A stretch of DNA of 64,000 nucleotides, from the NCBI RefSeq assembly GCF_963924675.1, contig NC_089225.1:86153951-86217950 (forward strand). Reading direction: 5' to 3'. The notes under the pieces are model-generated. The model made no database searches and was not told where the DNA came from. It was given only the letters and a program-made list of their open reading frames with translations. Both the position numbers and the translations under genes were made by a program. Positions 47,441-60,292 of this stretch are shown in pieces. Each line of letters begins with the position of its first letter. The stretch's first letter is position 1. The stretch is from Phocoena phocoena (Eukaryota > Chordata > Mammalia > Artiodactyla > Phocoenidae).

Positions 47441-48757
47441 ACTCTTTTGAACTGTTTCTTGGTACCCGACGTCCACCGCTGAGTGCCTTTGTCAGCCTCA
47501 GAGCTGATGCAGTGGCTGTTTTCACTCCTTCCCCCTTCTTCTGACACCACCAACTTGATCTTGCCCAGGACAGCAACTCTTCTGCATTCTCAATTGTATG
47601 GGCCTGACCCTCGTCCTAAGGCTGAAGTTTTATGGCCACAGTGATCTGCTTTAGTGACAGTCATGTGACCCACAAAAGTCAATGACAGCCAGCTCTGGGA
47701 CATTTGCTGAAACTATTGGAAGAGAGAAGCTCTCTTTCCACTGGGGCTAAGATACTAATACTGAAGCCCGGAGCTGCTGGTGTCCATATGGCCATGTGGG
47801 AAAGAGCCTGCTTGAGAATGAAGTCAACAGAGAAAAATGGGGCCACGGGGTAGAAAGGAAGAGAGAGTTTCTAGTCCTGTTGAAATACATCTGAGAACCT
47901 GGACCCAGCCAAGCCAAAAGACAAATCCATTTCTATTCTTCTTAGTTATTAGAGCTAATAAATACCTTTGGAAGCTAACACCAGCCTGAATTAGAGTTCT
48001 GTACTTATAACTAATAGAGTGGCCATTTCCATATCCCCAAAGCCTACATACAATCTCAGGTTCTGGCTGGAATCCCAGTGAAGTCAGCACCTCAGACAGC
48101 AGTCATTCTTAGCTTTGGGTGTACATCCTCCCTCAGATCCTCTTCTAGAAACTGGCCACCCTCCTACCTGGGAGAATGTTCCCAGGATCCCCTGAGGCCT
48201 GAGATACACTCACAGTCCAAAACTCTTGTTGGGATGTTAGCAAGCTGTCCTGCTCGGGTTAGCAAGGTTTCCTGTTCCGTGCAGAATTTCCCTGTATTTG
48301 TTCATTCCCAAAACAAACAAACAAACAAAAACTGGCCCTATCCCCTGATCCCAACATTTCTCCACACACCTTTTGTGTTCATTTCATAAACAGGTACACA
48401 TGCAGGATAGAACCTCAAGGAAATGAAGCAAAACAGAACAAAAGTAAAATGAAAAAAAAAAAGGGAAAGGTACATTAGAAAATGATCTAATCCAATAACG
48501 TGTTGAATAATAGTAATTCTAACTATAACCACTTATTTCAGGCTCTGATTTGGTATGAGAAAGATACTTGGATAATCCCTTAGAGTTCCATTGAAAGGGG
48601 ATTTGATTTACTATAAAACAGTGATAAATTTTCCTTAAAAGCAAGTACTTGATGTCACTGGTACAAGAAAAAGCAATACAGCCTGCAGGGAATTTAGTAT
48701 TTGACTTGCACGACTCTGTGCTGTCCTGAAGGCAGACTTAGTACTGCCCACTGCCTC

Positions 48758-48805
48758 CTCTCTTTCTTTCCCTCCCTCCCTCCCTTCCTCCCTTCTTTCT
48801 TTTCT
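48758..48805. repeat. TTCC/CCCT pyrimidine tract
   Basis: CTTTCCCTCCCTCCCTCCCT and TTCC units, in KLF7 intron 3. Confidence 0.9.
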
Positions 48806-49071
48806 CTGTCCTTCATCTCAACAGCTTTGAGGAAGAAGATCTAAGCCAGGAAGTTCTTTTTGTAGGTATTTCCTTTTTAAAGTTAACATCCTCACGAGAA
48901 CTCTATATAAAGACGGTACCATTCTTATCCCCACTACCAGATGAGATACTCATCAAAAAGAGGCAAAGCCAAAATCTGAACCCAAGTAGTCTGACTCCAG
49001 AGCCCAGGCTCTTAGCCATATCTGCTTTTTAGGCTGAAAAGAAGGTCAAGCTGAGCTGTCAATTTAAAGAG

Positions 49072-49620
49072 TCTGTAGTAGGCAGAATAATGGATGGCCC
49101 TCCCCATCCATTATTGTGGCCCTCCCCACTCATAGGTGTGAGATATCTACACCTCATCCCCAGGACTTGTGAATATGTTAGGTTCAAAGACAAAGGGGAG
49201 TTAAGGTTGTGGATGGAATTAATTTGCTGATCGACTGATCTAAAGATAGGGAGATTACTCTGATTTATCTGGGTAGGCCTAATGTCACCACAAGGGTCTT
49301 CAAAAGTGGAAGAGGAAATTAAAAGAGAAAACCAGAGAGATGGCAGCAGGTGAAGGACTCAACAGCTCTGATGATGAAGGAATGGGGTCAGGAGGCAAGG
49401 AATGTGGGCAAAGTTGAAAGCTGGAAAAGACAAGGAAATGGATTCTCCCCTTGAGCCTCCAGAGAGCAACAGAGCACAGCCCCCATCTTGATTTTGTCCC
49501 CAGTGAGACCTGTGTTGGAATTCTAACCTACAGAGCTGTAAGATAATAATTTATAAAGATAAATAAGGGTGATATAAATTTGTGGCAATTGGTAATGGCA
49601 GCAGCTAGAAAACTAATCCA
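49072..49620 (+). mobile_element. MLT1-type MaLR LTR
   Basis: The characteristic MLT1 order is present: TAGTAGGCAGAATAATGG at the 5' end, CAGGACTTGTGAATATGTTA, GGGAGATTACTCTGATTTAT, AAGGAATGTGGGCAAAG, then GAGCTGTAAGATAATAATTT near the 3' end. An ancient non-autonomous LTR retrotransposon relic in KLF7 intron 3. Confidence 0.82.
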
Positions 49621-50060
49621 GAAGTTAATCTGGTCAGGCCTGAGCAGTAAGGACCTGTAAGAAAGCAACAGAGCAGGTACTAAGAATCCTGCCTGTCCAA
49701 AAGAGGCACATGGGGATTTGAGACAGTAAGAAGCAAAGTATAAGTCATGGCAGTACAAAACCTCTTTCTTTTCCTTTCCATATCCTGAGAACATACAGGA
49801 CAACAGTATTCTTGAGATAGGACTTCATTTGAAATTACCACTCCGTAATGTATGTGTTCCATACTTTTATTCTGCATTTACCACTTGCCTAGCCTGTGCT
49901 GGGTATCTAGCAATATATGTACAAGCAACTATCTTTACCCTTCAAGTTCTTTCAGAAAAAAGTAAACCAAATCTTTGACATGGTATGAAATGTAACTGCA
50001 ACCCTCTTGAATCAAACTAGCATCATTATTTTTTAAAATTCTAGGAAGTACATGATGTTT

Positions 50061-50075
50061 AGAATTAGACTAGGT
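50061..50075. repeat. Left target-site duplication of the chimeric L1 insertion
   Basis: AGAATTAGACTAGGT. It matches about 56353-56367 with one mismatch. The preceding GTTT gives a minus-strand nick site TTCT/AAAC, as expected for L1 endonuclease. Confidence 0.7.
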
Positions 50076-50300
50076 GGTTTCTGAACTGGAGATAAAGAAG
50101 ACTGCAGGGCAAGGAATGTGGGCAGCCTCTAGGAGCTAAGAGTGGTTCTGGCTGATAGCAAACGAGGAAATAGGACTTCAGGCCTACCACAGCAAGAAGC
50201 CTTATGATACTCTGAGGAGAGAACCTAGCCAGGCCAAGCTGGATTTCTGACCTACAGAAATATGGGAAGATAAACCACAGGCAGTACGGCCTTTGCATTC
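50076..50300 (+). mobile_element. MLT1-type MaLR LTR fragment, 5'-truncated
   Basis: Resembles the central and 3' part of MLT1C-like LTRs: GGCAAGGAATGTGGGCAGCC, then CTCTAGGAGC, and later TTTCTGACCTACAGAA with GATAAA. It begins at or very near the left L1 target duplication, so it appears to lie inside the inserted DNA rather than in the old flank. Confidence 0.65.
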
Positions 50301-50714
50301 AGAGGTCTTTGTTGAAGTTCTGAGTTCCTCCTTTCTTCTCCCAAGCCTGGCAAGCATTCTTATGATTACGTCTTTGAACTCTTTATCAGCACCATCATTC
50401 TTGAGAGATCAAGACAGTGTTACTGAAAACCATAAATCTGAAGAGGGGTGGCTAACATTTTTATAAACCAGTTGAAGAAGATGAGGAATTGATATACAGA
50501 GAAGTTCAATAACTTGCCCTAGGATATAACTGTCACAGGACTGCCCTCCGGACTTCCTGAATAAGTCAAATTGTGGTTAACTGATCGTCATCAAGCCATT
50601 ATGACAATCCAGGAATAAGATCTTTCTGTCCACAAAGGACTTCCAGTACTATATGAATAGAAGTAGTTAAGAGGAGGCATCCATCCTTGTCTTGTTCCTG
50701 ATCTTAGAGGAAAA
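50300..50714. other. Unassigned 415 bp between the MLT1 fragment and the L1 5' end
   Basis: No repeat was recognised. It lies within the span bounded by the L1 target duplication, so it may be transduced flank of a source L1 or an unfamiliar L1 5'UTR. Confidence 0.4.
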
Positions 50715-51258
50715 GATTGCAGATTTTCCCTGCTGTATGGCTGATAGGGTCTTGGTGCTCCGGCCAGGTGCCAGGCCTGTGCCTCTGAGTTGGGAGAGCC
50801 GAGTTTAGGACACTGGCCCACCAGAGACCTCCTGAGTCCACATAATATAAAACGGCGAAAGCTCTCCCAGAGATCTCCATCTCAACGCTAACACCCAGCT
50901 CCACTCAATGACCAGCAAGCTACAGTGCTAGACACCCTATGCCAAACAACTAGCAAGACAGGAACACAACCCCAGCCATCAGCAGAAAGGCTGCCTAAAA
51001 TCATAATAAGGTCAGAGACACGCCAAAACACAACCCCAGACATGGTCCTGCCCACCAGAAAGACAAGATCTAGCCTGATCCACTAGAACACAGGCACCAG
51101 TCCCTTCCACCAGGAAGCCTACACAACCCACTGAACCAACCTTAGCCACTGGGGGCAGACACCAAAAACAACGGGAACTATGAACCTGAAGCCTGTGAAA
51201 AGGAGACCCCAAACACAGCAAGTTAAGCAAAATCAGAAGAGAGAGAAACACACAGCAG

Positions 51259-52127
51259 ATGAAGGAGCAAGGTAAAAACCCATCAGACCAAACAAATGAA
51301 GAGGAAACAGGCAGTCTACGTGAAAAAGAATTCAGAGTAATGATAGTAAAGATGATCCAAAATCTTAGAAATAGAATGCAGAAAATACAAGAAATGTTTA
51401 AGAAGAACCTAGAAGAACTAAAGAGCAAACAAACAATGATGAACAATACAATAAATGAAATTAAAAATTCTCTAGAAGGAATCAATAGCAGAATAAATGA
51501 GGCAGAAGAACAGATAAGTGACCTAGAAGATAAAAGAGTGGAAATAACTACCACAGAGCAGAATAAAACAAAATAAAGAATGAAAAGAATTGAAGACAGT
51601 CTCAGAGACCTCTGGGACAACATTCAGTGCACCAACATTTGAATTATAGGGGTCCCAGAAGAAGAAGAGAAACAGAAAGGGACTAAGAAAATTTTTGAAG
51701 AGATTATAGTTGAAAACTTCCCTAATATGGGAAAGGAAATAGTCAATCAAGTCCAGGAAGAACAGAGAGTCCCATACAGGATAAAACCAAGGAGAAACAT
51801 GCCAAGACACGTATTAATCAAACTGTCAAAAATTAAATACAAAGAAAAAATATTAAAAGCCACAAGGGAAAAACAACAAATAACACACAAGGGAATCCCT
51901 ATAGGTTAACAGCTGATCTTCCAGCAGAAACTCTGCAAGCCAGAAGGGAGTGGCAGGACACATTTAAAGTGATAAAAGAGAAAAACCGACAACCAAGATT
52001 ACTCTACCCAGCAAGGATCTCATTCAGATTTGACAGAGAAATCAAAAGCTTTTCAGACAAGCAAAAGCTAAGAGAATTCAGCACCACCAAACCAGCTTTA
52101 CAACAAATGCTAAAGGAACTTCTCTAG
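51259..52127 (+). pseudogene. L1 ORF1 remnant (RNA-binding chaperone)
   Basis: ORF1p is the trimeric nucleic-acid chaperone of the L1 particle. The first 105 codons are open from the ATG at 51259 and include a Lys/Glu-rich coiled-coil segment (about residues 30-90). A stop at about 51574-51576 and further frame changes break the rest. Recognisable pieces continue, such as IIGVPEEEE and a block ending at 51907. The natural stop of the family is TAG at 52125-52127. Degraded. Confidence 0.85.
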
Positions 52128-52185
52128 GCAGGAAACACAAGAGAAGGAAAAGAACTACAATAACAAACCCAAAACAATTAAGAAA

Positions 52186-55100
52186 ATGGTAATAGGAACA
52201 TACATATTGATAATTAGTTTAAATGTAAATGGATTAAATGCTCCAACCAAACGACATAGACTGGCTGAATGGATATAAAAACAAGCCCATGTATATGCTG
52301 TCCACAAGAGACCCACTTCAGACCTAGGGACACATACAGACTGAAAGTGACGGGATGGAAAAAGATATTCCATGCAAATGGAAATCAAAAGAAAGCTGGA
52401 GTAGCAATTCTCATATCAGACAAAATAGACTGTAAAATAAAGACTATTAAAAGAGACAAAGAAGGACACTACATAATGATCAAGGGATCGATCCAAGAAG
52501 AAGATACAGCAGTTGTAAATATTTATGCACTCAACACAGGAGCACCTCAATACATAAGGCAAATGCTAACAGCCATAAAAGGGGAAATCGACAGTAACAC
52601 AATCAGAGTAGGGGACTTGAACACCCCACTTTCACCAATGGACAGATCATCCAAAATGAAAATAAATAAGGAAACACAAGCTTTAAATGATACATTAAAC
52701 AACATGGACTTAATTGATATTTATAGGACATTCCAACCGAAAACAACAGGATACACTTTCTTCTCAAGTGCTCATGGAACATTCTCCAGGATAGATCATA
52801 CCTTGGGTCACAAATCAAGCCTCGGTAAATTTAAGAAAATTGAAATCGTATCAAGTATCGTTTCCGACTACACTGTCATGAGACTAGATATCAATTACAG
52901 GAAAAAATCTGTAAAAAACAGAAACACATGGAGGCTAAACAATACACTACTAAATAACCAAGAGACCACTGAAGAAATCAGAGGAAATCAAAAAATATGT
53001 AGAAACAAATGACAATGAAAACACGATTACCCAAAACCTATGGGATGCAGCAAAAGCAGTTCTAAGAGGGAAGTTTATAGCAATATAATCCTACCTCAAG
53101 AAACAAGAAACATCTCAAATAAACAACCTAACCTTAAACCTAAAACAATTAGAGAAAGAAGAACAGAAAAACCCCAAAGTTAGCAGAAGGAAAGAAATCA
53201 TAAATATGAGATGAGAAATAAATGAAAAAGAAACAAAGAAAATAATAGCAAAGATCAATAAAACTAAAAACTGGTTCTTTGAGAAGATAAACAAAATTGA
53301 TAAACCATTAGCCAGACTCATCAAGAAAAAAAGGGAGAAGACTCAATTCAATAGAATTAGAAATGAAAAAGGAAAAGTAACAATTTACACTGCAGAAATA
53401 CAAAGGATCATGAGAGATTACTACAAGCAACTCTATGCCAATAAAATGGACAACCTGGAAGAAATGGACAAATTCTTAGAAAAGCACAAGCTTCCGAGAC
53501 TGAACCAGGAAGAAGTAGAAAATATAAACAGACCAATCACAAACACTGAAATTGAGACTCTGATTGAAAATCTTCCAACAAACAAAAGCCCAGGACCAGA
53601 TGGCTTCAGAGGTGAAGTCTATCAAACATTTAGAGAAGAGCTAACACCTATCCTTCTCAAACTCTTCCAAAATGTAGCAGAGGGAGAAACACTCCCAAAC
53701 GCATTCTACGAGGACACCATCACCCTGATACCAAAACCAGACAAAGATGTCACAAAGAAAGAAAACTACAGGCCAATATCTCTGATGAACATAGATGCAA
53801 AAATCCTCAACAAAATAATAGCAAACAGCCCTCCAACAGCACATTAAGAGAATCATACACCACGATCAAGTGGGATTTATCCCGGGAATGCAAGGATTCT
53901 TCAATATACGCAAACCAACCAATGTGATAAACTATATTAACAAATTGAAGGAGAAAAACCATATGATCATCTCAATAGATGCAGAGAAAGCTTTCAACAA
54001 AATTCAACACCCATTAATGATAAAAACCCTCCAGTAGGCATAGGGGGAACTTACCTCAACATAATAAAGGCCATATAGGACAAACCCATAGCCAACATTG
54101 TTCTCAATGGTGAAAACTGAAACCATTTCCTCTAAGATCAAGGAGGAACAAGACAAGGTTGTCCACTCTCACCACTATTATTCAACATAGTTTTGGAAGT
54201 TTTAGCCACAGCCATCAGAGAATAAAAAGAAATAAAAGGAATCCAAAACGGAAAAGAAGTAAAGCTGTCACTGTTTGCAGATGACATGATACTATACATA
54301 GAGAATCCTCAAGATGCTACCAGAAAACTAGTAGAGCTAATCAATGAATTTGGTAAAGCAGCAGGATACAAAATTAATGCACAGAAATCTCTTGCATTCC
54401 TATACACTAATGATGAAAAATATGGAAGAGAAATTAAGAAAACACTCCCATTTACCATTACAACAAAAAGAATAAAATATCTAGGAATAAACCTACCTAA
54501 GGAGACAAAAGACCTGTATGCAGAAAACTATAAGACACTGATGAAAGAAATTAAAGATGATACAAACAGATGGAGAGATATACCATGTTCTTGGATTGGA
54601 AGAATCAATATTGTGAAAATGACTATACTACCCAAAGCAATCTACAGATTCAATGCAATCCCTATCAAACTACCAATGGCATTTTTCACAGAACTAGAGT
54701 AAAAAACTTCACAATTTGTATGGAAACACAAAAGACCCTGAATAGCCAAAGCCATCTTGATCAAGGAAAATGGAGCTGGTGGGATCAGGCTCCTGGATTT
54801 CAGACTATACTACAAAGCTACAGTAATCAAGACAGTATGGTAGTGGCACAGAAACAGAAATAGAGATCAATGGAACAGGACAGAAAGTCCAGAGATAAAC
54901 CCACACACATATGGTCACCTTATTTTTGATAAAGGAGGCGAGAATATACAATGGAGAAAAGACAGCCTCTTCTATTAATAGTGCTGGGAAAACTGGACAG
55001 CTACATGTAAAAGAATGAAATTAGAACACTCCCTAACACCATACACAAAAATAAACTCAAAATGGATTAAAGACCTAAATGTAAGGCCAGACACTATCTA

Positions 55101-56120
55101 ACTCTTAGAGGAAAACATAGGCAGAACAGTCTATGACATAAATCACAGCACGATCCTTTTTGACCCACCTCCTAGAGAAATGGAAATAAAAACAAAAATA
55201 AACAAATGGGACCTAATGAAACTTAAAAGCTTTTGCACAGCAAAGGAAACCATAAACAAGACGAAAAGACAACCCTCAGAATGGGAGAAAATATTTGCAA
55301 ATGAAGCAACTAACAAAGGATTAATCTCCAAAATATACAAGCAGCTCATGCGGTCAATATCAAAGAAACAACCCAATCCAAAAATGGGCAGAAGACCTAA
55401 ATAGACATTTCTCCAAAGAAGATATACAGATTGCCAACAAACACATGAAAGGATGCTCAACATCACTAATCATTACAGAAATGCAAATCAAAACTACAAT
55501 GAGGTATCACCTCACACTGGTCAGAATGGCCACCATCAAAAAATCTATAAACAATAAATGTTGGAAAGGGTGTGGAGAAAAGGGAACCCTCTTGCACTGT
55601 TGGTGGGAATGTAAATTTATACAGCCACTATGGAGAACAGTATGGAGGTTCATTAAAAAACTAAAAACAGAACTACCATATGACCCAGCAATCCCACTAC
55701 TGGGCATTTACCCTGGGAAAACCATAATTCAAAAAGAGTCATGTACCACAATGTTCATTGCAGCTCTATTTACAATAGCCAGGACACGAAAGCAACCTAA
55801 GTGTCCCTCGAGAGATGAATGGATAAAGAAGATGTGGTACATAAATACAATGCAATATTACTCAGCCATAAAAGAAACAAAACTGAGTTATTTGTAGTGA
55901 GGTGGATGGACCTAGAGTCTGTCATACAGAGTGAAGTAAGTCAGAAAGAGAAAAATACCATATGCCAGCATATATATATGGAATCTAAAAAAAAAAAAAA
56001 AATGGTTCTGAAGAACCTAGGGGCAGGAGAGGAATAAAGATGCAGACGTAGAGAATGGACTTGAGGACACGGGGAATGGGAAGGATAAGCTGGGACGATG
56101 TGAGAGATTGGCATGGACAT
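52186..56120 (+). pseudogene. L1 ORF2 remnant (endonuclease-reverse transcriptase)
   Basis: The family protein has an APE-like endonuclease, a reverse transcriptase and a C-terminal Cys-rich domain. The start ATG is at 52186. A frameshift within the first 110 nt moves the endonuclease into another frame (open at 52269-53012), where QETH and VGDLNTPL are visible but the expected SDH reads SDY. RT pieces follow at 53410-53847 (SPGPDGF) and around 54260-54702 (FADD motif at about 54274-54285, then YLGINL). The C-terminal piece at 55445-55897 keeps the CCHC array [18 protein letters not shown]. At least three frames are needed, and in-frame stops such as one near 54226 are present. Inactive. Confidence 0.9.
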
Positions 56121-56352
56121 ATATACACTACCAAATGTAAAACAGATAGCTAGTGGGAAGCAGCCACATAGCACAGGGAGATCAGCTCGGTGCTTTGTGA
56201 CCACTTAGAGGGGTGGATACGGAGGGTGGGAGACGCAAAGCGAGGAGATATGGGCATATATGTATATGTATAGCTGATTCACTTTGTTATGAAGCAGAAA
56301 CTAACAAACCATTGTAAAGCAATTATACCCCAAAAAAAGACGTTAAAAAAGA

Positions 56353-56367
56353 AAAATTAGACTAGGT
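56353..56367. repeat. Right target-site duplication of the chimeric L1 insertion
   Basis: AAAATTAGACTAGGT-type copy directly after the A-rich L1 tail, matching 50061-50075. Confidence 0.7.
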
Positions 56368-59300
56368 CCCTCACCACTGAGGTTTTATTTAAATCCAGTA
56401 CACCAGCAAGATACTTAGCCATGATTAATTTATATTTATTAATTCATACTTACTGAGTTCCACATAGGAATAGTAAAGTAAAAAGTAATAAACTCAGCAT
56501 CTAGAAATGCAGAATCAAATAATTGTAAGGTAATATACCCCCAGAGGGTATTTGTGACTCTACAGCAGTCAGATGACCTTGAATAAGAAGGTCCTTAATG
56601 ATTGAAATTTGTTCATTACAGAGAACTAGTCAAACCCCTATTGTAGTTTCTGCTGCTTATGAAAAAGGCCCAGTAAAGTCACATGGGCATTAAGCTGATA
56701 GCAATCCTCTAGGGCACTGAAGGGCCAGATAGGGGTTGGTATTTGTCACCACCTCTTACTGAGCTGACTTAGAGATCAAAGATCAAAATGCCTCCTCTAA
56801 ACTTCCCAGGATCTTGGAGGTACTACCCCGGGAGCAGTCTCCCTAGATTATATCTGCATATGACCACTTGTGGAAACAGCCCTGAAAACCACCATCAGCA
56901 GCCTCATGCTCTGTGGGCTGAGAAAGAAGATTCAGCGCTGTAAGCAGCCGATCAGAGTGGGCTGCACTGTTGAGTTTGACAGTAAGAAAATGGCAGAGTC
57001 ACCTCACTGCTTTCTCCTCTAACCCAGACCTGAAGCCAGAGGTCACAAAACCCAATGTCCTCAGGGGCCAGGCAGATAAAGTAAATGGGTGCAATGGGTG
57101 AAGTGTAAGAAACACACAGCACTGTTAAACTATGTGATTCCACTTCTGATAAGGCATGGATTAAGAGGACATAACGAGAAGTGTGATGATACACGGCGAT
57201 GGATGCTCTGCCTTCTCACTGGGGAGACTGTGGTGGGGGAGGAGGGACAGTGAGAAATGAGTGACCACAGGGCCATCACTGAAAGGTAGTGATGACTCTT
57301 CAACACCAGAAAATCACGGCCACGTGGGAATGTGAGCCCACTGTTACCAGATCTTCTGCGTTTTTCAGACAAAGCTAGGAATAGAGATCTTTGTGGCACT
57401 TAGCAATTTTAAATGTTAGCAAGACAAAGAAAGACTCATGTATGTTTAATCTACTCTTCAGGCAAAATAAAAGTATAAGTTAGACTTATACTTTTTTGCA
57501 TCTAGAAATGCAGAATCAAATAATTTGGGCTCCAGGAGGTACCTGCTTTGAGGACAAGAAACCCTAATCCTAGTTCGGCCTCTAGGCGGTCTGATTGCTA
57601 AATTAAACGAGGCAAGAGATAGGTTTCTTGGGCTCATACACCCTTTGGGCCCAATAGGCTTCAGTGTCCTGCTAAGGGCTACAGATGCCCTCTGTTTCTG
57701 AAGGTAAAGTCTTCTAAGGAATGCCAAGTCCCCGGTCGCTCCAGGCTTTCCTTCCATCAGCTTTGGGACCACTCCAACTCCCCACGTCACCTCTCAGACC
57801 TGCTCTAGTCTTAGCATAATTCCTGCAACTGAAGTACAAGGTGCTGCCTGTCAGGACACACGAATGAGACTCCTCCCCCTGATTTCTGACACTGTTGAAA
57901 TGCAATGACCCTTGGCCCATGTCACAGGACTCTGAGCTACTCACCAGCTCCCCCAAATACCACGTCACAGAATTTGTACCACCTGTTCCTCAAGTTTCTA
58001 ACTCCAGAAACCAGAGTATATTTCAATGAGGAAAATAAAGCAAAAGACTAACCAAATTACCCATCCCTGACATCTCCTTCACTGAAATATCCAGTCGGTG
58101 TGAAATATTTCTCCATATAAATCACACAAATGGTCAGGTTTAATCCTAACGTGTCAAGTGCTGGACAGCTGCATACTGCTCAGTAACTCGGTGGACCTAA
58201 AGAGAGGAATGCTAACTGGCAATTTCCCCAGATTATGGCCATCCATAATGCACCACCTCCAAGTAACAGCCTCACCACCCTTCAGGGCAAGGCGACTCGT
58301 GTGTACCTACTACCACCACACTTTGACAACTCACAAAGGATCCTCTTCATCCCCACTGATATAAGGCTCTTCCTCAAAGGGCTGTGGTCAAAGAGTCACC
58401 ATCTATATAACTTCTTTATTAGTAGCCAGGGTTAGAGAGGAATGAACTTGAGATGGGAGTCGAGAGACGATATCAAATAAGGAGAAACATCACTGAAATA
58501 TAATCTGTAGAAGAACAGCTGCTGATTCACATAAATTTAGGGGGACTTTGAGGTAATGGGATAGAAATGAAAAAACAGGTTGTGTTTTTAGGTAGCAGAA
58601 GAGAGCTCCAAGGGAATGAGAGACAATAGCTTCATGGAATGTACTTCCTCAGCCCTGGGGTGGGAGGTTATCTTTGGGCTCCAGGAGGCATGGGGGGCTT
58701 TATTTAGTTCTTCAAGAATGAAGATAAGAGGAAAATAGCCTCTTCAGGAAAAAGGAAAAAAAAAAAAAAAGGAGGAAAAACCTGAATGCTCCTTTATAAG
58801 CATCTTAAAGGAGCTCCAAGCCAAGTGGCCACCCATGAGATTTGGCCACTCTTGCCCTGCTCTCCAAACAAACAGGCACTACTCCAGAGGAAGGTCTGGT
58901 GAGGGAGGTGCCGGCACAGCGATGAGGGGGGCAGGATGGGAAAACCATTGCATTTCCTCCGACAGAGAGCCAGGCCTCTGCAGACATCCTGCTCACCCCT
59001 CCTGCCAGCCTGTGAACTGCTGGCTGAGCCGGGGAACCCTGAGGCTTTCAGGGCTTTTATCGTATTAGAAGCATTTTTCTCATCATAACCGAGACCTTTA
59101 GTAGTGCATTAAAAAGATGGTTAATTTTCTTAAGCTTCCTTTTAAACACAGAAATAGGATTAGAAGGCTAACACGCTCAGATGCAAGCCCATTATTTGAT
59201 TATGTCTAAACCTAATCCTGCCTTCACCTTGGCCTGCAGAGTCTCCATTTTGGGGTTTATTGGTTGATAATGCCAGGGCTGTCAGATACTATTACTTGCG

Positions 59301-59949
59301 TAGAATCTGCTGCTACGTGCTCTTTCTTCCACTATCAAATGCTGAAGGTTTGAAATTGAATTATAGGATAAGTTCTCAAAGCCTCACCAACTTTTAGAAC
59401 TTTGTACCTATTTTCAAAGAAGAAAGGATGGTTCAGGCCCCCCAAAGAATGGGAACTCTCTTCAGCAAATTCGTTTCCAACAGTGCTTCGAAGAAAAGCC
59501 TTATAACTCACCTTCCCTCCATTAAGCAGGCTTTCTATTCTTTCACGTTATTAAGGATGAGGAAAAATAGTGTTGATGTTAATAGAAAGATCAGAAGCTA
59601 CAGGTGGCCATTCTCTATCCTATCACTTTTCCTATTACACTAAAATTATCTGCCACATCATCCCCTTGAGGGTAGGTAGGAGCTATGTCTTATTGATACC
59701 CAGTGACTATCACAGTTCTGGTGCTCGTTAAATACTTATGTAACTGATCCAAGAATTCACATCATCTCTTGGTTACATGCAAGGAGGCACCCTTATCTAA
59801 CTGGTTTTCTCCATGGAGAAGTAAAAGGCATTCCCAGGCCTGAGTCTCTGCAAGAGAGGCTTGTGATAAACCCAAGAGCACACGACCAGCACCCCCCCAC
59901 CCATTTCAGCAACTCCCTTCCCCATCCCAGCAGCTTCTAAGTTTCTTTA

Positions 59950-60144
<195 letters not shown>

Positions 60145-60258
60145 CTACCTATTCTACAGTCTTGGAAAAGGGCTGTGAAATCATTCTTGAAAGACTGCAT
60201 TTCCTAACACAGTATGTCACATTTGTTTTGTTTTTTTTTAAGTCTCCTGGTGTTTTCT

Positions 60259-60292
60259 TGTTATTTTATTTTATTTTATTTTATTTTTTAAC
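60259..60292. repeat. (ATTTT)n tract
   Basis: Six or so ATTTT units, about 190 bp upstream (on the minus strand) of the penultimate KLF7 exon. Confidence 0.9.

Larger units (their letters stand above)
50715..56351 (+). mobile_element. L1 LINE, nearly full length, inactive, antisense in KLF7 intron 3
   Basis: Parts in order are: a 5'UTR-like segment from about 50715, ORF1 remnant (51259-52127), a short inter-ORF spacer, ORF2 remnant (52186-about 56120), then a 3'UTR ending in an A-rich tail near 56351. The 3' end matches, in reverse orientation, the truncated L1 at 34667-34810. Many frameshifts and stops interrupt both ORFs, so the copy cannot move autonomously. A 15-bp duplication (AGAATTAGACTAGGT, one mismatch) lies at 50061-50075 and about 56353-56367. 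The implied first-strand nick TTCT/AA fits the L1 endonuclease. However, the left duplication is about 640 bp before the recognisable L1 start. Confidence 0.93.

Noticed and set aside
51012..51623. 203-codon minus-strand ORF
   Set aside because: Antisense of the L1 5'UTR and ORF1. Hydrophobic because it is the complement of an A-rich coding strand.
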